Shown here: positions 42,201 through 52,328 of the stretch, one piece after another
Layout: each line of letters starts with the position of its first letter
How positions within the stretch are numbered: position 1 is the first letter of the stretch
Assembly (NCBI GenBank): GCA_946902875.1
Contig: OX336337.1
Location: 1,922,001 to 1,986,000, forward strand
Direction of reading: 5' to 3'
DNA: 64,000 nucleotides
DNA from: Nematopogon swammerdamellus
Taxonomy: Eukaryota > Arthropoda > Insecta > Lepidoptera > Adelidae
Position numbers and translations under genes: made by a program
Notes under the pieces: model-generated
What the model was told of the DNA's origin: nothing
The model's database searches: none
What the model saw: the letters and a program-made list of their open reading frames with translations, nothing else

Positions 42201-45010
42201 TTTTACTGAGTTAGTATGAGATAGGAGGTATTGATTTTTTACTGAGTTAGTATGAGATAGGAGGTATTGATTTTTTACTGAGTTAGTATGAGATAGGAGG
42301 TATTGATTTTTTACTGAGTTAGTATGAGATAGTTGGTATTGATTTTTTACTGAGTTAGTATGAGATAGGAGGTATTGATTTTTTACTGAGTTAGTATAAG
42401 ATAGGAGGTATTGATTTTTTACTGAGTTAGTATGAGATAGGAGGTATTGATTTTTTACTGAGTTAGTATGAGATAGGAGGTAGTGATTTTTTACTGAGTT
42501 AGTATAAGATAAGAGGTATTGATTTTTTACTGAGTTAGTATGAGATAGGAGGTATTGATTTTTTACTGAGTTAGTATGAGATAGGAGGTAGTGATTTTTT
42601 ACTGAGTTAGTATGAGATAGGAGGTAGTGATTTTTTACTGAGTTAGTATGAGATAGGAGGTATTGATTTTTTACTGAGTTAGTATGAGATAGGAGGTAGT
42701 GATTTTTTACTGAGTTAGTATGAGATAGGAGGTAGTGATTTTTTACTGAGTTAGTATGAGATAGGAGGTATTGATTTTTTACTGAGTTAGTATGAGATAG
42801 GAGGTATTGATTTTTTACTGAGTTAGTATGAGATAGGAGGTAGTGATTTTTTACTGAGTTAGTATGAGATAGGAGGTATTGATTTTTTACTGAGTTAGTA
42901 TAAGATAGGAGGTATTGATTTTTTACTGAGTTAGTATGAGATAGGAGGTAGTGATTTTTTACTGAGTTAGTATGAGATAGGAGGTATTGATTTTTTACTG
43001 AGTTAGTATGAGATAGGAGGTAGTGATTTTTTACTGAGTTAGTATGAGATAGGAGGTATTGATTTTTTACTGAGTTAGTATGAGATAGGAGGTATTGATT
43101 TTTTACTGAGTTAGTATGAGATAGGAGGTATTGATTTTTTACTGAGTTAGTATGAGATAGGAGGTATTGATTTTTTACTGAGTTAGTATGAGATAGGAGG
43201 TATTGATTTTTTACTGAGTTAGTATGAGATAGGAGGTATTGATTTTTTACTGAGTTAGTATGAGATAGGAGGTATTGATTTTTTACTGAGTTAGTATGAG
43301 ATAGGAGGTATTGATTTTTTACTGAGTTAGTATGAGATAGGAGGTATTGATTTTTTACTGAGTTAGTATGAGACAGGAGGTATTGATTTTTTACTGAGTT
43401 AGTATGAGATAGGAGGTAGTGATTTTTTACTGAGTTAATATGAGATAGGAGGTATTGATTTTTTACTGAGTTAGTATGAGATAGGAGGTATTGATTTTTT
43501 ACTGAGTTAGTATGAGATAGGAGGTATTGATTTTTTACTGAGTTAGTATGAGATAGGAGGTAGTGATTTTTTACTGAGTTAGTATGAGATAGGAGGTATT
43601 GATTTTTTACTGAGTTAGTATGAGACAGGAGGTATTGATTTTTTACTGAGTTAGTATGAGATAGGAGGTAGTGATTTTTTACTGAGTTAATATGAGATAG
43701 GAGGTATTGATTTTTTACTGAGTTAGTATGAGATAGGAGGTATTGATTTTTTACTGAGTTAGTATGAGATAGGAGGTAGTGATTTTTTACTGAGTTAGTA
43801 TGAGATAGGAGGTATTGATTTTTTACTGAGTTAGTATGAGATAGGAGGTATTGATTTTTTACTGAGTTAGTATGAGATAGGAGGTATTGATTTTTTACTG
43901 AGTTAGTATGAGATAGGAGGTATTGATTTTTTACTGAGTTAGTATGATATAGGAGGTATTGATTTTTTACTGAGTTAGTATGAGATAGGAGGTATTGATT
44001 TTTTACTGAGTTAGTATGAGATAGGAGGTATTGATTTTTTACTGAGTTAGTATGAGATAGGAGGTAGTGATTTTTTACTGAGTTAGTATGAGATAGGAGG
44101 TATTGATTTTTTACTGAGTTAGTATGAGATAGGAGGTATTGACTTTTTACTGAGTTAGTATGAGATAGGAGGTATTGATTTTTTACTGAGTTAGTATGAG
44201 ATAGGAGGTATTGATTTTTTACTGAGTTAGTATGAGATAGGAGGTATTGATTTTTTACTGAGTTAGTATGAGATAGGAGGTATTGATTTTTTACTGAGTT
44301 AGTATGAGATAGGAGGTATTGATTTTTTACTGAGTTAGTATGAGATAGGAGGTATTGATTTTTTACTGAGTTAGTATAAGATAGGAGGTATTGATTTTTT
44401 ACTGAGTTAGTATGAGACAGGAGGTATTGATTTTTTACTGAGTTAGTATGAGATAGGAGGTAGTGATTTTTTACTGAGTTAGTATGAGATAGGAGGTATT
44501 GATTTTTTACTGAGTTAGTATGAGATAGGAGGTATTGATTTTTTACTGAGTTAGTATGAGATAGGAGGTAGTGATTTTTTACTGAGTTAGTATGAGATAG
44601 GAGGTATTGATTTTTTACTGAGTTAGTATAAGATAGGAGGTATTGATTTTTTACTGAGTTAGTATGAGACAGGAGGTATTGATTTTTTACTGAGTTAGTA
44701 TGAGATAGGAGGTAGTGATTTTTTACTGAGTTAGTATGAGATAGGAGGTATTGATTTTTTACTGAGTTAGTATGAGATAGGAGGTATTGATTTTTTACTG
44801 AGTTAGTATGAGATAGGAGGTATTGATTTTTTACTGAGTTAGTATGAGATAGGAGGTATTGATTTTTTACTGAGTTAGTATGAGATAGGAGGTATTGATT
44901 TTTTACTGAGTTAGTATAAGATAGGAGGTATTGATTTTTTACTGAGTTAGTATGAGACGGGAGGTATTGATGTTTTACTGAGTTAGTATGAGATAGGAGG
45001 TAGTGATTTA
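39252..45010 (+). repeat. 36-bp minisatellite array, ~160 units
   Basis: The monomer runs ACTGAGTTAGTATGAGATAG then GAGGTATTGATTTTTT. About 160 units occur almost without length change over 5.76 kb. Because 36 is a multiple of three and the complement lacks stops in one frame, the minus strand is open for 1654 codons (40116-45080) as a 12-residue repeat. This is not taken as a protein. Marker variants (AGATAGTTGG, ATAAGATAAGAGG, GGTATAGATT) recur at spacings of 1044 or 1080 and then 936 bp, and AGACAGG variants pair at about 252 bp. All of these are whole numbers of monomers. Confidence 0.97.
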
Positions 45011-45588
45011 CTTTGTTTGGATTTGATTCAATAATTCTAAAGCAATAACTCCTATCTCTATCATCTATAACTACATTCATCTCACTGCTACGAAATGAAG
45101 GTAAGTAATTCTAAAGCAATAACTCCTATCTCTGAACTAACTTAGGTAATTATCTCTTAATAAAGCCGATATTGAGATAGGTGTTTTTTGCACGAATGCG
45201 GGATGGAAAATCACATCGGATGAAGCAATAAAAAAAATCGAAAAAAAATTAGATATGACGTATTGGTACTTCATCGTCGATTGGTCACTTTATGATACAG
45301 ATTCAGATTCAGATATATATTTCACCATAAAAACACACGACACAAAATGATGACGAACCGCCAACGCTCCGTGGCACCACTCAAGTGACTAACCTCAAAC
45401 TCACAAAGTAAGGGTTTAAGGCCCTGTCAACCCGTATTCACCCGTACTCTTCTTTCAAGGCGCCGCTTTCGCTGGTTGGAGTAGGATGCAACACAATCAA
45501 TCAAGGCGAAAATTAGGTTTCAATTTTTTTATTCCAAAACTACGGATCGAAACAAAAAAGTAACAAAAGCTACGGATTTAGATATACA
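45011..45588. other. Satellite flank with degenerate inverted monomers
   Basis: Two copies of AATTCTAAAGCAATAACTCC lie at ~45035 and ~45107, followed by ATCTCTGAACTAACTTAG, which resembles the complement of the satellite monomer. GGTACTTCATCGTCG at 45266-45280 is the complement of CGACGATGAAGTACC near 38681. The rest is unassigned. Confidence 0.5.
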
Positions 45589-45760
45589 GATGTTCGGCAC
45601 ATCGACCGACACATTTTTTTTTGTAGGTAAGTAGGGTCATTTGCAACGTTTTGCCCCATGATACCTTTTGTCAGAGGTCACGTGGTATCGAGATACGGTT
45701 TTTTTTTCTTTACTTTCACCTTACCTACAAAAAAATTTTTAGGTCGATGTGCCGAACATC
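45589..45760. mobile_element. Short MITE
   Basis: Inverted ends GATGTTCGGCACATCGACC / GGTCGATGTGCCGAACATC, with an inner inverted TTTTTGTAGGTAAG segment. 172 bp, non-coding. Confidence 0.8.
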
Positions 45761-45984
45761 CTGGGTATTCAACAAATAAAATAGAGTTTTACCAAAGCCT
45801 TGATTTGGTCACGTTGCCTTAAATACGTTTTTATAACTAAATTCAGAGACATGTGCAATTTTTTTCTATCGAGCGAAGTTAATAAAATCGTGTTTTCAAA
45901 AAGCTATCGATCTGCGCTGATAGATGAAGTATTACATATATTAAAACTAAATCTGTCAGGTGAGTAATATTGGTGGTAAACTTC

Positions 45985-46215
45985 TTGAAATTCGAGTCAG
46001 ACGCAGTCTCACGTCACCTTAAGTATATTTCCTATGAGGTCAAGGCCGCTATGAGCGGAGCCCAGGAACGCTGGAAGGGCGACATTCTCGACCATACAAA
46101 TGCCGATTCCTCCGTATTTCACAGGGAGGGTGGTCTGCCTCCAAGATGGTGATTCTAGATTCACATTTAAAATTTGTTGCATACAGCTTTGAATAGTATC
46201 GTCCATAGCCCGCAT
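45985..46215 (-). pseudogene. LINE polymerase C-terminal fragment
   Basis: The minus-strand frame reads WRQTTLPVKYGGIGICMVEN followed by ALPAFLGSAHSGLDL. This Q-x-x-LP-V-GG-LGI and APAFL-S pattern is known from C-terminal parts of insect non-LTR polymerases. A frame shift near 46200 breaks it upstream. It is an old fragment. Confidence 0.6.
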
Positions 46216-46331
46216 ACCTCTTCGTGCCTCTACATAGGGTTACATCGAAGCAAGTATGTGAGTCTTGGCACAAAGAAAAAATGGCGGAGCAGAAAGAGGG
46301 CGACATGTTTGCTGATATAATTTAGATGATT

Positions 46332-46726
46332 GTCAGCCTCGTTAGCTCAGTGGTGCAGACAGTGAACTGTCGCTATTGAATGTTAAGCAACGCTGGGTGC
46401 GGTCAGTACTTGGATGGGTGACCGCTGACCGTTGGAGGCTGACCGAGGTTCGGATTCCTCGTAAAACTGTAGGTCCCTTCCCTCCTAATCTTACTTGGTG
46501 GTAGGGTTTAGCCCGCCCGGGTTGGTACCACCGCACTGAATGAAACGTCGGTCTAAACGGCTATGTAAATAGTTTGTGTTTTCCGACCAGTTCAGTGTAG
46601 CCGGCACGATCAAAGGGGGAAGCACTGACATGGCACCTAGCTCACCCGGTGTTATGGGCTGACATCACGGACGTTGTAGGTGATGTAGCCAACCGTGTCA
46701 GTTTCCATAAAAAAAAAAAAAAAAAA
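46332..46726 (+). mobile_element. SINE A, full length
   Basis: GTCAGCCTCGTTAGCTCAGT head, 5S-like GTTAAGCAACGCTGGGTGCG and CTTGGATGGGTGACCGC, B box GGTTCGGATTCC, body, and poly(A). A close match to 37375-37766 and 48681-49063. Confidence 0.87.
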
Positions 46727-47374
46727 GATGACCAGAGAAAGTTCCAGTTTGTCCTTCTTATCTTGAAAGAGCAGCGGGATCGACTCATCGGTCAGTGGCG
46801 CTCCGAGTAAGAATAAGGGGTTAATTAAAATAAATATAAGGAAATAAATCTACGTCTATAAATAATAAGCACCGCATTTATTCGCATTCACTTTATTGTA
46901 ATATCAAAATGTGTGTAGATTTATACAATTTGCAACTTGTCGTTTCTATACAGGTTGTTGCAGCAGTTACTACGCAGATTCGCGGAAACAATAGCAACAG
47001 AAAATTGTATGGTCATTTTTCTGAATTCAGCCTGAATACAAAAATATAACTTCCATACAAGATTCACAAATTTTATGTAAAATCAATCTAATTTATGAAT
47101 GTAATGAACAACGTCTAGTGCATGTGCATGTTCGTTTTGTGTGACATTACCTTATCAGACCCAGCGAACCCGGTAAAACGTACTTTTACATTAGACGAAA
47201 TACCTATACCTAGGAACTCCATAAAATTTTTTTTTGAGAATACTGCAAGAATTACCCTGATGAAATAATTAATAAAAAAAATATCATTATATATAGTGAC
47301 TGTTCCAAAATGCCAATGTACATTTTTAAGCAATATAATTTTGCTTAAAAAGTTGTAACATTTGCAGTGCCTAC
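46727..47374. other. Unassigned, downstream of TMLHE
   Basis: No gene or repeat is recognised. It lies beyond the inferred poly(A) site of the minus-strand TMLHE gene. Confidence 0.4.
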
Positions 47375-47380
47375 TTTATT
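47375..47380 (-). promoter_or_regulatory. Candidate poly(A) signal of TMLHE
   Basis: Minus-strand AATAAA, 82 bases after the stop codon of the last terminal-exon copy (47462). It is the first such signal past the repeat block, so transcripts that terminate here would include all five copies unless spliced. Confidence 0.5.
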
Positions 47381-47461
47381 TACAACAACTTATTTCAATC
47401 TAGCACCGTGCGCATCAGGCATTCTTCATGTTGCATATACTCAATAACAACGCTATGTAGA

Positions 47462-47598
47462 TCAGTGCAGAAGTCCCAGGACACGAGCGCGGTCCCGCCA
47501 GTCGGAGCGCGCCACGTAGCTGCCGCACAACACGCGTCTACCGGTGAAGGAGGAGCGGCCGTGGAGCACTCGCCAGTTGTCCATCACTAGCACCGTTC
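47462..47598 (-). CDS. TMLHE: TMLHE terminal exon, copy 1 (most 3')
   Basis: This exon encodes the last 44 residues of trimethyllysine dioxygenase, the Fe(II)/2-oxoglutarate enzyme that starts carnitine synthesis by hydroxylating trimethyllysine in mitochondria. TVLVMDNWRVLHGRSSFTGR followed by RVLCGSYVARSD matches the family's C-terminus; the His in VLHGR is the distal iron ligand. The exon begins with the last two bases of a Gly codon (CAG|GA), the phase left open by the exon at 52751. The stop is TGA at 47464-47462. The spacer upstream on the minus strand has TACTAAC, a pyrimidine tract and TCTGCAG. It is the last of five copies in transcription order and carries Arg in the VARSD motif, like copies 3 and 5. 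Confidence 0.85.
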
Positions 47599-47642
47599 CT
47601 GCAGACGATAGAGTATACAGCGTTAGAGGTGAAGTTAGTAGA

Positions 47643-47779
47643 TCAGTGCAGAAGTCCCAGGACACGAGCGCGGTCCCGCCAGTCGGAGTGCGCCACGTAG
47701 CTGCCGCACAACACGCGTCTACCGGTGAAGGAGGAGCGGCCGTGGAGCACTCGCCAGTTGTCCATCACTAGCACCGTTC
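47643..47779 (-). CDS. TMLHE: TMLHE terminal exon, copy 2
   Basis: A full repeat of the 137-base exon with its own acceptor and branch-point motif and its own TGA. It differs from copy 1 by one coding change, Arg to His (VAHSD), as does copy 4. The 44-base spacer to copy 1 is shorter than typical insect introns, so copies cannot easily be spliced to each other; one copy is probably chosen from the long upstream intron. Confidence 0.8.
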
Positions 47780-47823
47780 CTGCAGACGATAGAGTATACA
47801 GCGTTAGAGGTGAAGTTAGTAGA

Positions 47824-47960
47824 TCAGTGCAGAAGTCCCAGGACACGAGCGCGGTCCCGCCAGTCGGAGCGCGCCACGTAGCTGCCGCACAACACGCGTC
47901 TACCGGTGAAGGAGGAGCGGCCGTGGAGCACTCGCCAGTTGTCCATCACTAGCACCGTTC
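47824..47960 (-). CDS. TMLHE: TMLHE terminal exon, copy 3
   Basis: Coding sequence matches copy 1 as far as read (VARSD form), with the same TACTAAC/TCTGCAG spacer. It would give the same protein C-terminus but a longer 3' untranslated region containing copies 2 and 1. Confidence 0.8.
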
Positions 47961-48004
47961 CTGCAGACGATAGAGTATACAGCGTTAGAGGTGAAGTTAG
48001 TAGA

Positions 48005-48141
48005 TCAGTGCAGAAGTCCCAGGACACGAGCGCGGTCCCGCCAGTCGGAGTGCGCCACGTAGCTGCCGCACAACACGCGTCTACCGGTGAAGGAGGAGCG
48101 GCCGTGGAGCACTCGCCAGTTGTCCATCACTAGCACCGTTC
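48005..48141 (-). CDS. TMLHE: TMLHE terminal exon, copy 4
   Basis: VAHSD form, matching copy 2. The alternation Arg/His/Arg/His over copies 1-4 implies that a two-unit block (362 bp) was itself duplicated. Confidence 0.8.
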
Positions 48142-48185
48142 CTGCAGACGATAGAGTATACAGCGTTAGAGGTGAAGTTAGTAGA

Positions 48186-48322
48186 TCAGTGCAGAAGTCC
48201 CAGGACACGAGCGCGAGCCCGCCAGTCGGAGCGCGCCACGTAGCTGCCGCACAACACGCGTCTACCGGTGAAGGAGGAGCGGCCGTGGAGCACTCGCCAG
48301 TTGTCCATCACTAGAGCCGTTC
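48186..48322 (-). CDS. TMLHE: TMLHE terminal exon, copy 5 (first in transcription order)
   Basis: This is the copy nearest the upstream exon. It has Val to Ala near the start (TALVMDNW) and Asp to Ala later (WRARARV instead of WRDRARV). Its upstream side is unique intron sequence. GGCAG|GA keeps the acceptor AG and the phase, but the preceding bases (TATATCGAAGGCAG) make a poor pyrimidine tract compared with the other four copies. It could be the original exon or a decayed one. Confidence 0.75.
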
Positions 48323-48419
48323 CTGCCTTCGATATAGCATAATTATTACGCAACGTTTTGTGATAAAATGTGATGTATTTTCAGAGTAATGTATTTTGTC
48401 TATCTCTATCTCTAGTCTC

Positions 48420-49102
48420 TAGTTTTTATAGAAGGGAACGTCTGTCTGTATGTATGTATGTATGTTTGAGGTAAACTCCGGAACTACTGAACGGATTTTG
48501 ATGCGGTTTGAACCAAAGTAAAGTGTAGTTCTTGAGGCTCACTATACTATATACCATCACGCTAAAAAGGCTTAGGGCTGAGCAGTATCAAGGAAAGTAT
48601 AGTATGAACAGTATTTAATGCCGAATGGTAGTAATAAATGGCGTTAGCAGTTCTGTTGCGTTGCAGTATTCGGATTATTGCCTCGATAGCTCAGTGGTGC
48701 AGACAGTCAACTGTCGCTATTGAATGTTAAGCAACGCTGGGTGCGGTCAGTTCTTGGATGGGTGACCGCTGACCGTTGGAGGCTGTCCGAGGTTCGGATT
48801 CCTCGTAAAACTGTAGGTCCCTTCCCTCCTAATCTTACTTGGTGGTAGGGTTTAACCCGCCCGGGCTGGTACCACCGCACTGAATGAAACGTCGGTCGAA
48901 ACGGCTATATAAATAGTTTGTGTTTTCCGACCAGTTCAGTGTAGCCGGCACGATCAAAGGGGGAAGCACTGACATGGCACCTAGTTCACCCCGTGTTATG
49001 GGCTGACATCACGGACGTTGTAGGTGATGTAGCCAACCGTGTCAGTTTCCATTAAAAAAAAAATATTGAGTTTACTGCGAGCGAACCCGCGGGCAAAAGC
49101 TA
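48420..49102 (+). mobile_element. Helitron-like nonautonomous element with SINE insertion
   Basis: GTCTGTCTG(TATG)n start, GGAACTACTGAACGGATTTT, ATCACGCTAAAAAGG, and the terminus GCGAGCGAACCCGCGGGCAA then AAGCTATG. It is interrupted by SINE A at 48681-49063. Confidence 0.65.
48681..49063 (+). mobile_element. SINE A with short target duplication
   Basis: CCTCGATAGCTCAGTGGTGC head, 5S-like segment, GGTTCGGATTCC, body and A-tail. TATTG occurs at 48676-48680 and again at 49064-49068. Confidence 0.85.
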
Positions 49103-49494
49103 TGTAATAAAAACGGTTTTATTGTACGGTTTGGAGGTAATTTTGAATTCTTTTACTATCGAGAAATTTTCATGAAATAATGTTTTTTTTTAAATCGGTT
49201 AAGGTTTACGGGGCTGGAAAACATAAATGCCGACAGACGATTTTGTATGGAGAACGTTAACTTCCGTCTCGTCTTATGTTGATATTTCGAAGATGTTAGA
49301 GCAAAGAGAAAATGCTTCATATCAAAAATAGAACGCCTGTTTTGAAGTGGATAGTCACCCGTTTCTAGTTGGGAGTACTCTTTTCTATTCTGTGGTTGGG
49401 TGTATGTGAGATAATATCACACCACGTAAAGCGTAATGTGTCCCTAGCTAGCTATCTATCTAATATAAATATGTACGTCATATTTCAGCTGGTA

Positions 49495-49880
49495 TACAGG
49501 TTGTCCCAAAACTCAACGTCAAGCGGGGACCAGGGAGTAGGCCAGTTTATGACTACCCACCCAGGGGAAATAAAATCGGAGTACCTAATTAGTTTTTTAT
49601 GATATGAGCATTTTTTGGACAAAATTTTTAGGTACTACGACTACAAATTTGCAAATATAATTCTTAAAGTTTTTATATTGGAAGCCTAAATAACTCTGCT
49701 ATTGATAACTATCCCAAATAAAATCAGAATGCCTGTAGTGTTACCACAAAACATATTCAGTAAAAATTTTTTCTGAACAAAACAATGACTTCGATATTTT
49801 TTTCTTATTTTTTCCTGGGTCCTCATAAACTGGCCTACTCCCTGGTTCCCGCTTGACGTTGAGTTTTGGGACACGTTGTA
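49495..49880. mobile_element. Mariner-type MITE
   Basis: Inverted ends TACAGGTTGTCCCAAAACTC and GAGTTTTGGGACACGTTGTA extend about 60 bases each (ACGTCAAGCGGG, CCAGGGAGTAGGCC). TA lies at both outer ends, as expected for TA-target insertion. Confidence 0.85.
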
Positions 49881-50081
49881 TACATGAAAATTATATCTCA
49901 AAATTTCGTTAAGCGAGCTAAAGCAAATTTATTAGACAATATGGTACTACTCCCTCCGCGCGTGTATTCGTCTCGAAATTAAGGAGCATTCGGGTCGAGT
50001 AGCAGTAATTTTAGCAGGTTTTCGTGAATCATGGCGCAACACTCGAGGGGCGAGCCGGCGGCGGGGTGAGGCGAAGGGGGA

Positions 50082-50100
50082 GGGGGGGGGGGGGGGGGGG
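50082..50100 (+). repeat. 19-base G run in a G-rich block
   Basis: Part of the G-rich stretch 50040-50112 (GGCGGCGGGG, GAAGGGGGAGG, the G19 run, AGGGGAGCGGG). It could form a G-quadruplex on the plus strand and would be a C-run in the TMLHE pre-mRNA. Confidence 0.9.
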
Positions 50101-50400
50101 AGGGGAGCGGGAGATCCAGATTCCAATTTGGAAGCGTCTTGAAGCCTCTTCAATTAACATCGGAGCGAAAATAAATTAAATTACCCCCGTGAACCTCGTT
50201 TCTGCTCGCAACTAACTGAGCCGGAGGTAATACGTTGCGTTTGAGCGATCTAAATGCGATCGGAACTCAATCTGCTGCAAACATGTTAAGTAAAATTAAT
50301 ATCGTTATATAAAACAAAAATTGTATAAAACTCGACTATGAAAAACAAGAAAACAGGGTAAATTGATATTGCTCATAGGTTACTACCCTAGCTACTTATA

Positions 50401-50810
50401 GCGTCCGGGTTGATACCACCGCACTGAATGAAAGGTCGCTTGAAACGGCTGTGTAAATAGTTTGTGTTCTCCGTCCAGCTCATTGTACCGTGTGGGGCCG
50501 GTACTTTAAAAGAATAGCCCCACTGCATCTCTCCCCGTGTATGTCGTAAAAGGCGACTAAGGGATATGACTCTCTTCTTATATAACTAGGTGGTAGGGTT
50601 TAACCCGCCCGGGTTGGTATAACCTCACTGAATGAAAGGTCGGTCGAAACGGCTGTGTAAATAGTTTGTGTTTTCCGTCCAGTTCAGTGTAGCCGGCACG
50701 ACCGAAGGGAAGCACTGACGTGGCACCAAGTTCACCGGGTTTTATGGGCTGACATCACGGATGTTGTAGGTGATGTAGCCAACCGTGTCAGTTTCAATAA
50801 AAAAAAAACA
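50401..50810 (+). mobile_element. SINE body fragment plus SINE B
   Basis: 50401-50485 is a truncated A/B body. At 50486 a fresh D-type head (TACCGTGTGGGGCCGG) starts and continues into a complete B element with its A-tail at ~50810, like 30721-31036. Confidence 0.75.
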
Positions 50811-50815
50811 AGCTA

Positions 50816-50920
50816 AGCTCTGACATGGCACCTAGTTCACATCATGCGTGTTGCATTATGTGGTGACACGGCTGTAGTAGGTGATGTAGCCAACCGTGTC
50901 ATTTTCCATAAAAAAAAATA
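50816..50920 (+). repeat. SINE A/B 3' fragment
   Basis: CTCTGACATGGCACCTAGTT ... GGTGATGTAGCCAACCGTG and A-tail. The centre is diverged. Confidence 0.7.
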
Positions 50921-51061
50921 TCTCACAACATAGGATACCACTCTCAAACATCCAAAGGTTGACTGGAGGAAACATTCTGCCCTTGCCCCTCAAGTAAATT
51001 AACGAGCTTGTTTCTGTTAAATATTTTGGAGCAATAAAGTATTTCATGATTTGTGGCCTCC

Positions 51062-51320
51062 TCACTGTAGGTCCCTTTCCTTCTTACCTTACTAGGTGGT
51101 AGGGTTTATCCCGACCGGGTTGCTATCACCGCACTGAGCGAAACGTCGGTCGAAACGGCTATGTTAAATAGTTCGTGTTTTCCATCCAGTTCAGTGTAGC
51201 CGACATGAAACGAAGGGAAGCACTGAAATGTCACCTAGTTCACCCGGTGTTATGGGCTGACATCACGGCTGTTGTAGGTGATGTAGCCAACTGTGTCAGT
51301 TCCCATTAAAAAAAAAAAAC
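51062..51320 (+). repeat. SINE A/B body with tail
   Basis: CACTGTAGGTCCCTTTCCTT through GTAGCCAACTGTGTCAG and an A-run; headless. 51340-51657 to its right is unassigned, with CTCTAATCGAGTCTCCGGCT suggesting a retroelement end. Confidence 0.75.
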
Positions 51321-51657
51321 ATTTTATCGCAGACACAATAAATAACATTAATTTAATATCTTACTCTCTATTACTCTTATTTTACTCTCTCCTCTCGGTA
51401 AGATTCGAATCGAGATCGCGAAGGGTGTGTACTGTGTAGTTAGGTAGGCGCCCTCGTCGCGGATATTGGACACTCTGATAGATTGCGTCGATAAATATAA
51501 ACTTAAGCTCTAATCGAGTCTCCGGCTCGTGACTCCTTTTAATAGGTTTGTCCGGGTCGCCTAAAATGTAAGTTATCGACGGGAGCCAAAAAAGCCGGGC
51601 GAACTCTACGCGGAGTCTACGGCGTAGAATGCTGCGAGATGAACTATCGAAGAAGAG

Positions 51658-52043
51658 GCGGCGGGTGGCCGAGTGGTTTGGGCATCGGCTTCTTATGCGT
51701 GAGGTCCGCGGTTCGAATCCGGTCGGCGTGTACCAATAAGTTTTTTCTGACGAAACAATTTAAGTGTGCTGCTACACCGTTCGGAACCGGTGTAAAACTG
51801 TAGGTCCCTTCCCTTGCCCCTTACTAGGTGGTAGGCTCAGATTGTAGCCGACTGGGTTGATTCCACCGTACTGTAAGATGGCCGCATAGCAGCCTCGGTT
51901 GTGTTCTCCTCTAGTCCAGTATACCCAGCAAACCAGGGAAGTCTCCGGTATGGCATCTACCTTCTCGGAGGTGATATTGGCTGATCGGAGCATGCGCTTT
52001 GGCCCCTCCGACTCAGCCACCCATACCGGACTGCATAAAAAAA
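51658..52043 (+). mobile_element. SINE C, full length (tRNA-Leu-like)
   Basis: The head GGCGGGTGGCCGAGTGGTTT contains the A box and CGGTTCGAATCCGG the B box, forming a recognisable tRNA-like 5' part that ends in TACCA. The body (TAGGTCCCTTCCCTTGCCCC, CTAGTCCAGTATACCCAGCA) and an A-tail follow. This is the clearest plus-strand copy. Confidence 0.87.
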
Positions 52044-52189
52044 CCGCTCGACCGTTGGACATTGACTTCTACGTATAACTGTAGGTTCCTTCCCTTCCTA
52101 CCGTAATAATTATATTTTTTGTTTGTTTTAGGGGTAGTCAGTAGGTTGCAAGTACCTACATAAATTAATTTTTAACCTCCGACGCAAAA

Positions 52190-52328
52190 GTAGGGGTCGT
52201 ATAGAGACGAGAGACGTGAAGGCACCTGTCAGGCCGGCATGGCATTCGCAACCCCCGCGTACGATCGAATGTTTATGGGTGCCCTTAGACTCCTTATGGG
52301 TGACACTGTCGCTTTCTATAAAAAAAAA
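52190..52328 (+). pseudogene. RTE-like LINE 3' end
   Basis: GTGAAGGCACCTGTCAGGCC (VKxHLSGR-type end) then GACTCCTTATGGGTGACACT, GTCGCTTTCTAT and an A-run, as in the other RTE-like tails. Confidence 0.6.

Noticed and set aside
39252..45010. CRISPR-like array
   Set aside because: There are no variable spacers between repeats; monomers are directly contiguous, and the genome is eukaryotic.
40116..45080. 1654-codon open frame as a giant repeat protein
   Set aside because: It is the translation of a 36-bp satellite. All but the first residues come from the tandem unit, with no start context, domain or flanking coding sequence.
47544..48314. Series of plus-strand 75-codon ORFs in the 181-bp repeat
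   Set aside because: They are antisense shadows of the TMLHE terminal exons. The minus strand has the family motif, phase and splice sites.
51658..51735. Functional tRNA-Leu gene
   Set aside because: The A and B boxes and a CCA-like end are present, but the sequence continues directly into a SINE body and poly(A), and the same head recurs in four SINE C copies.
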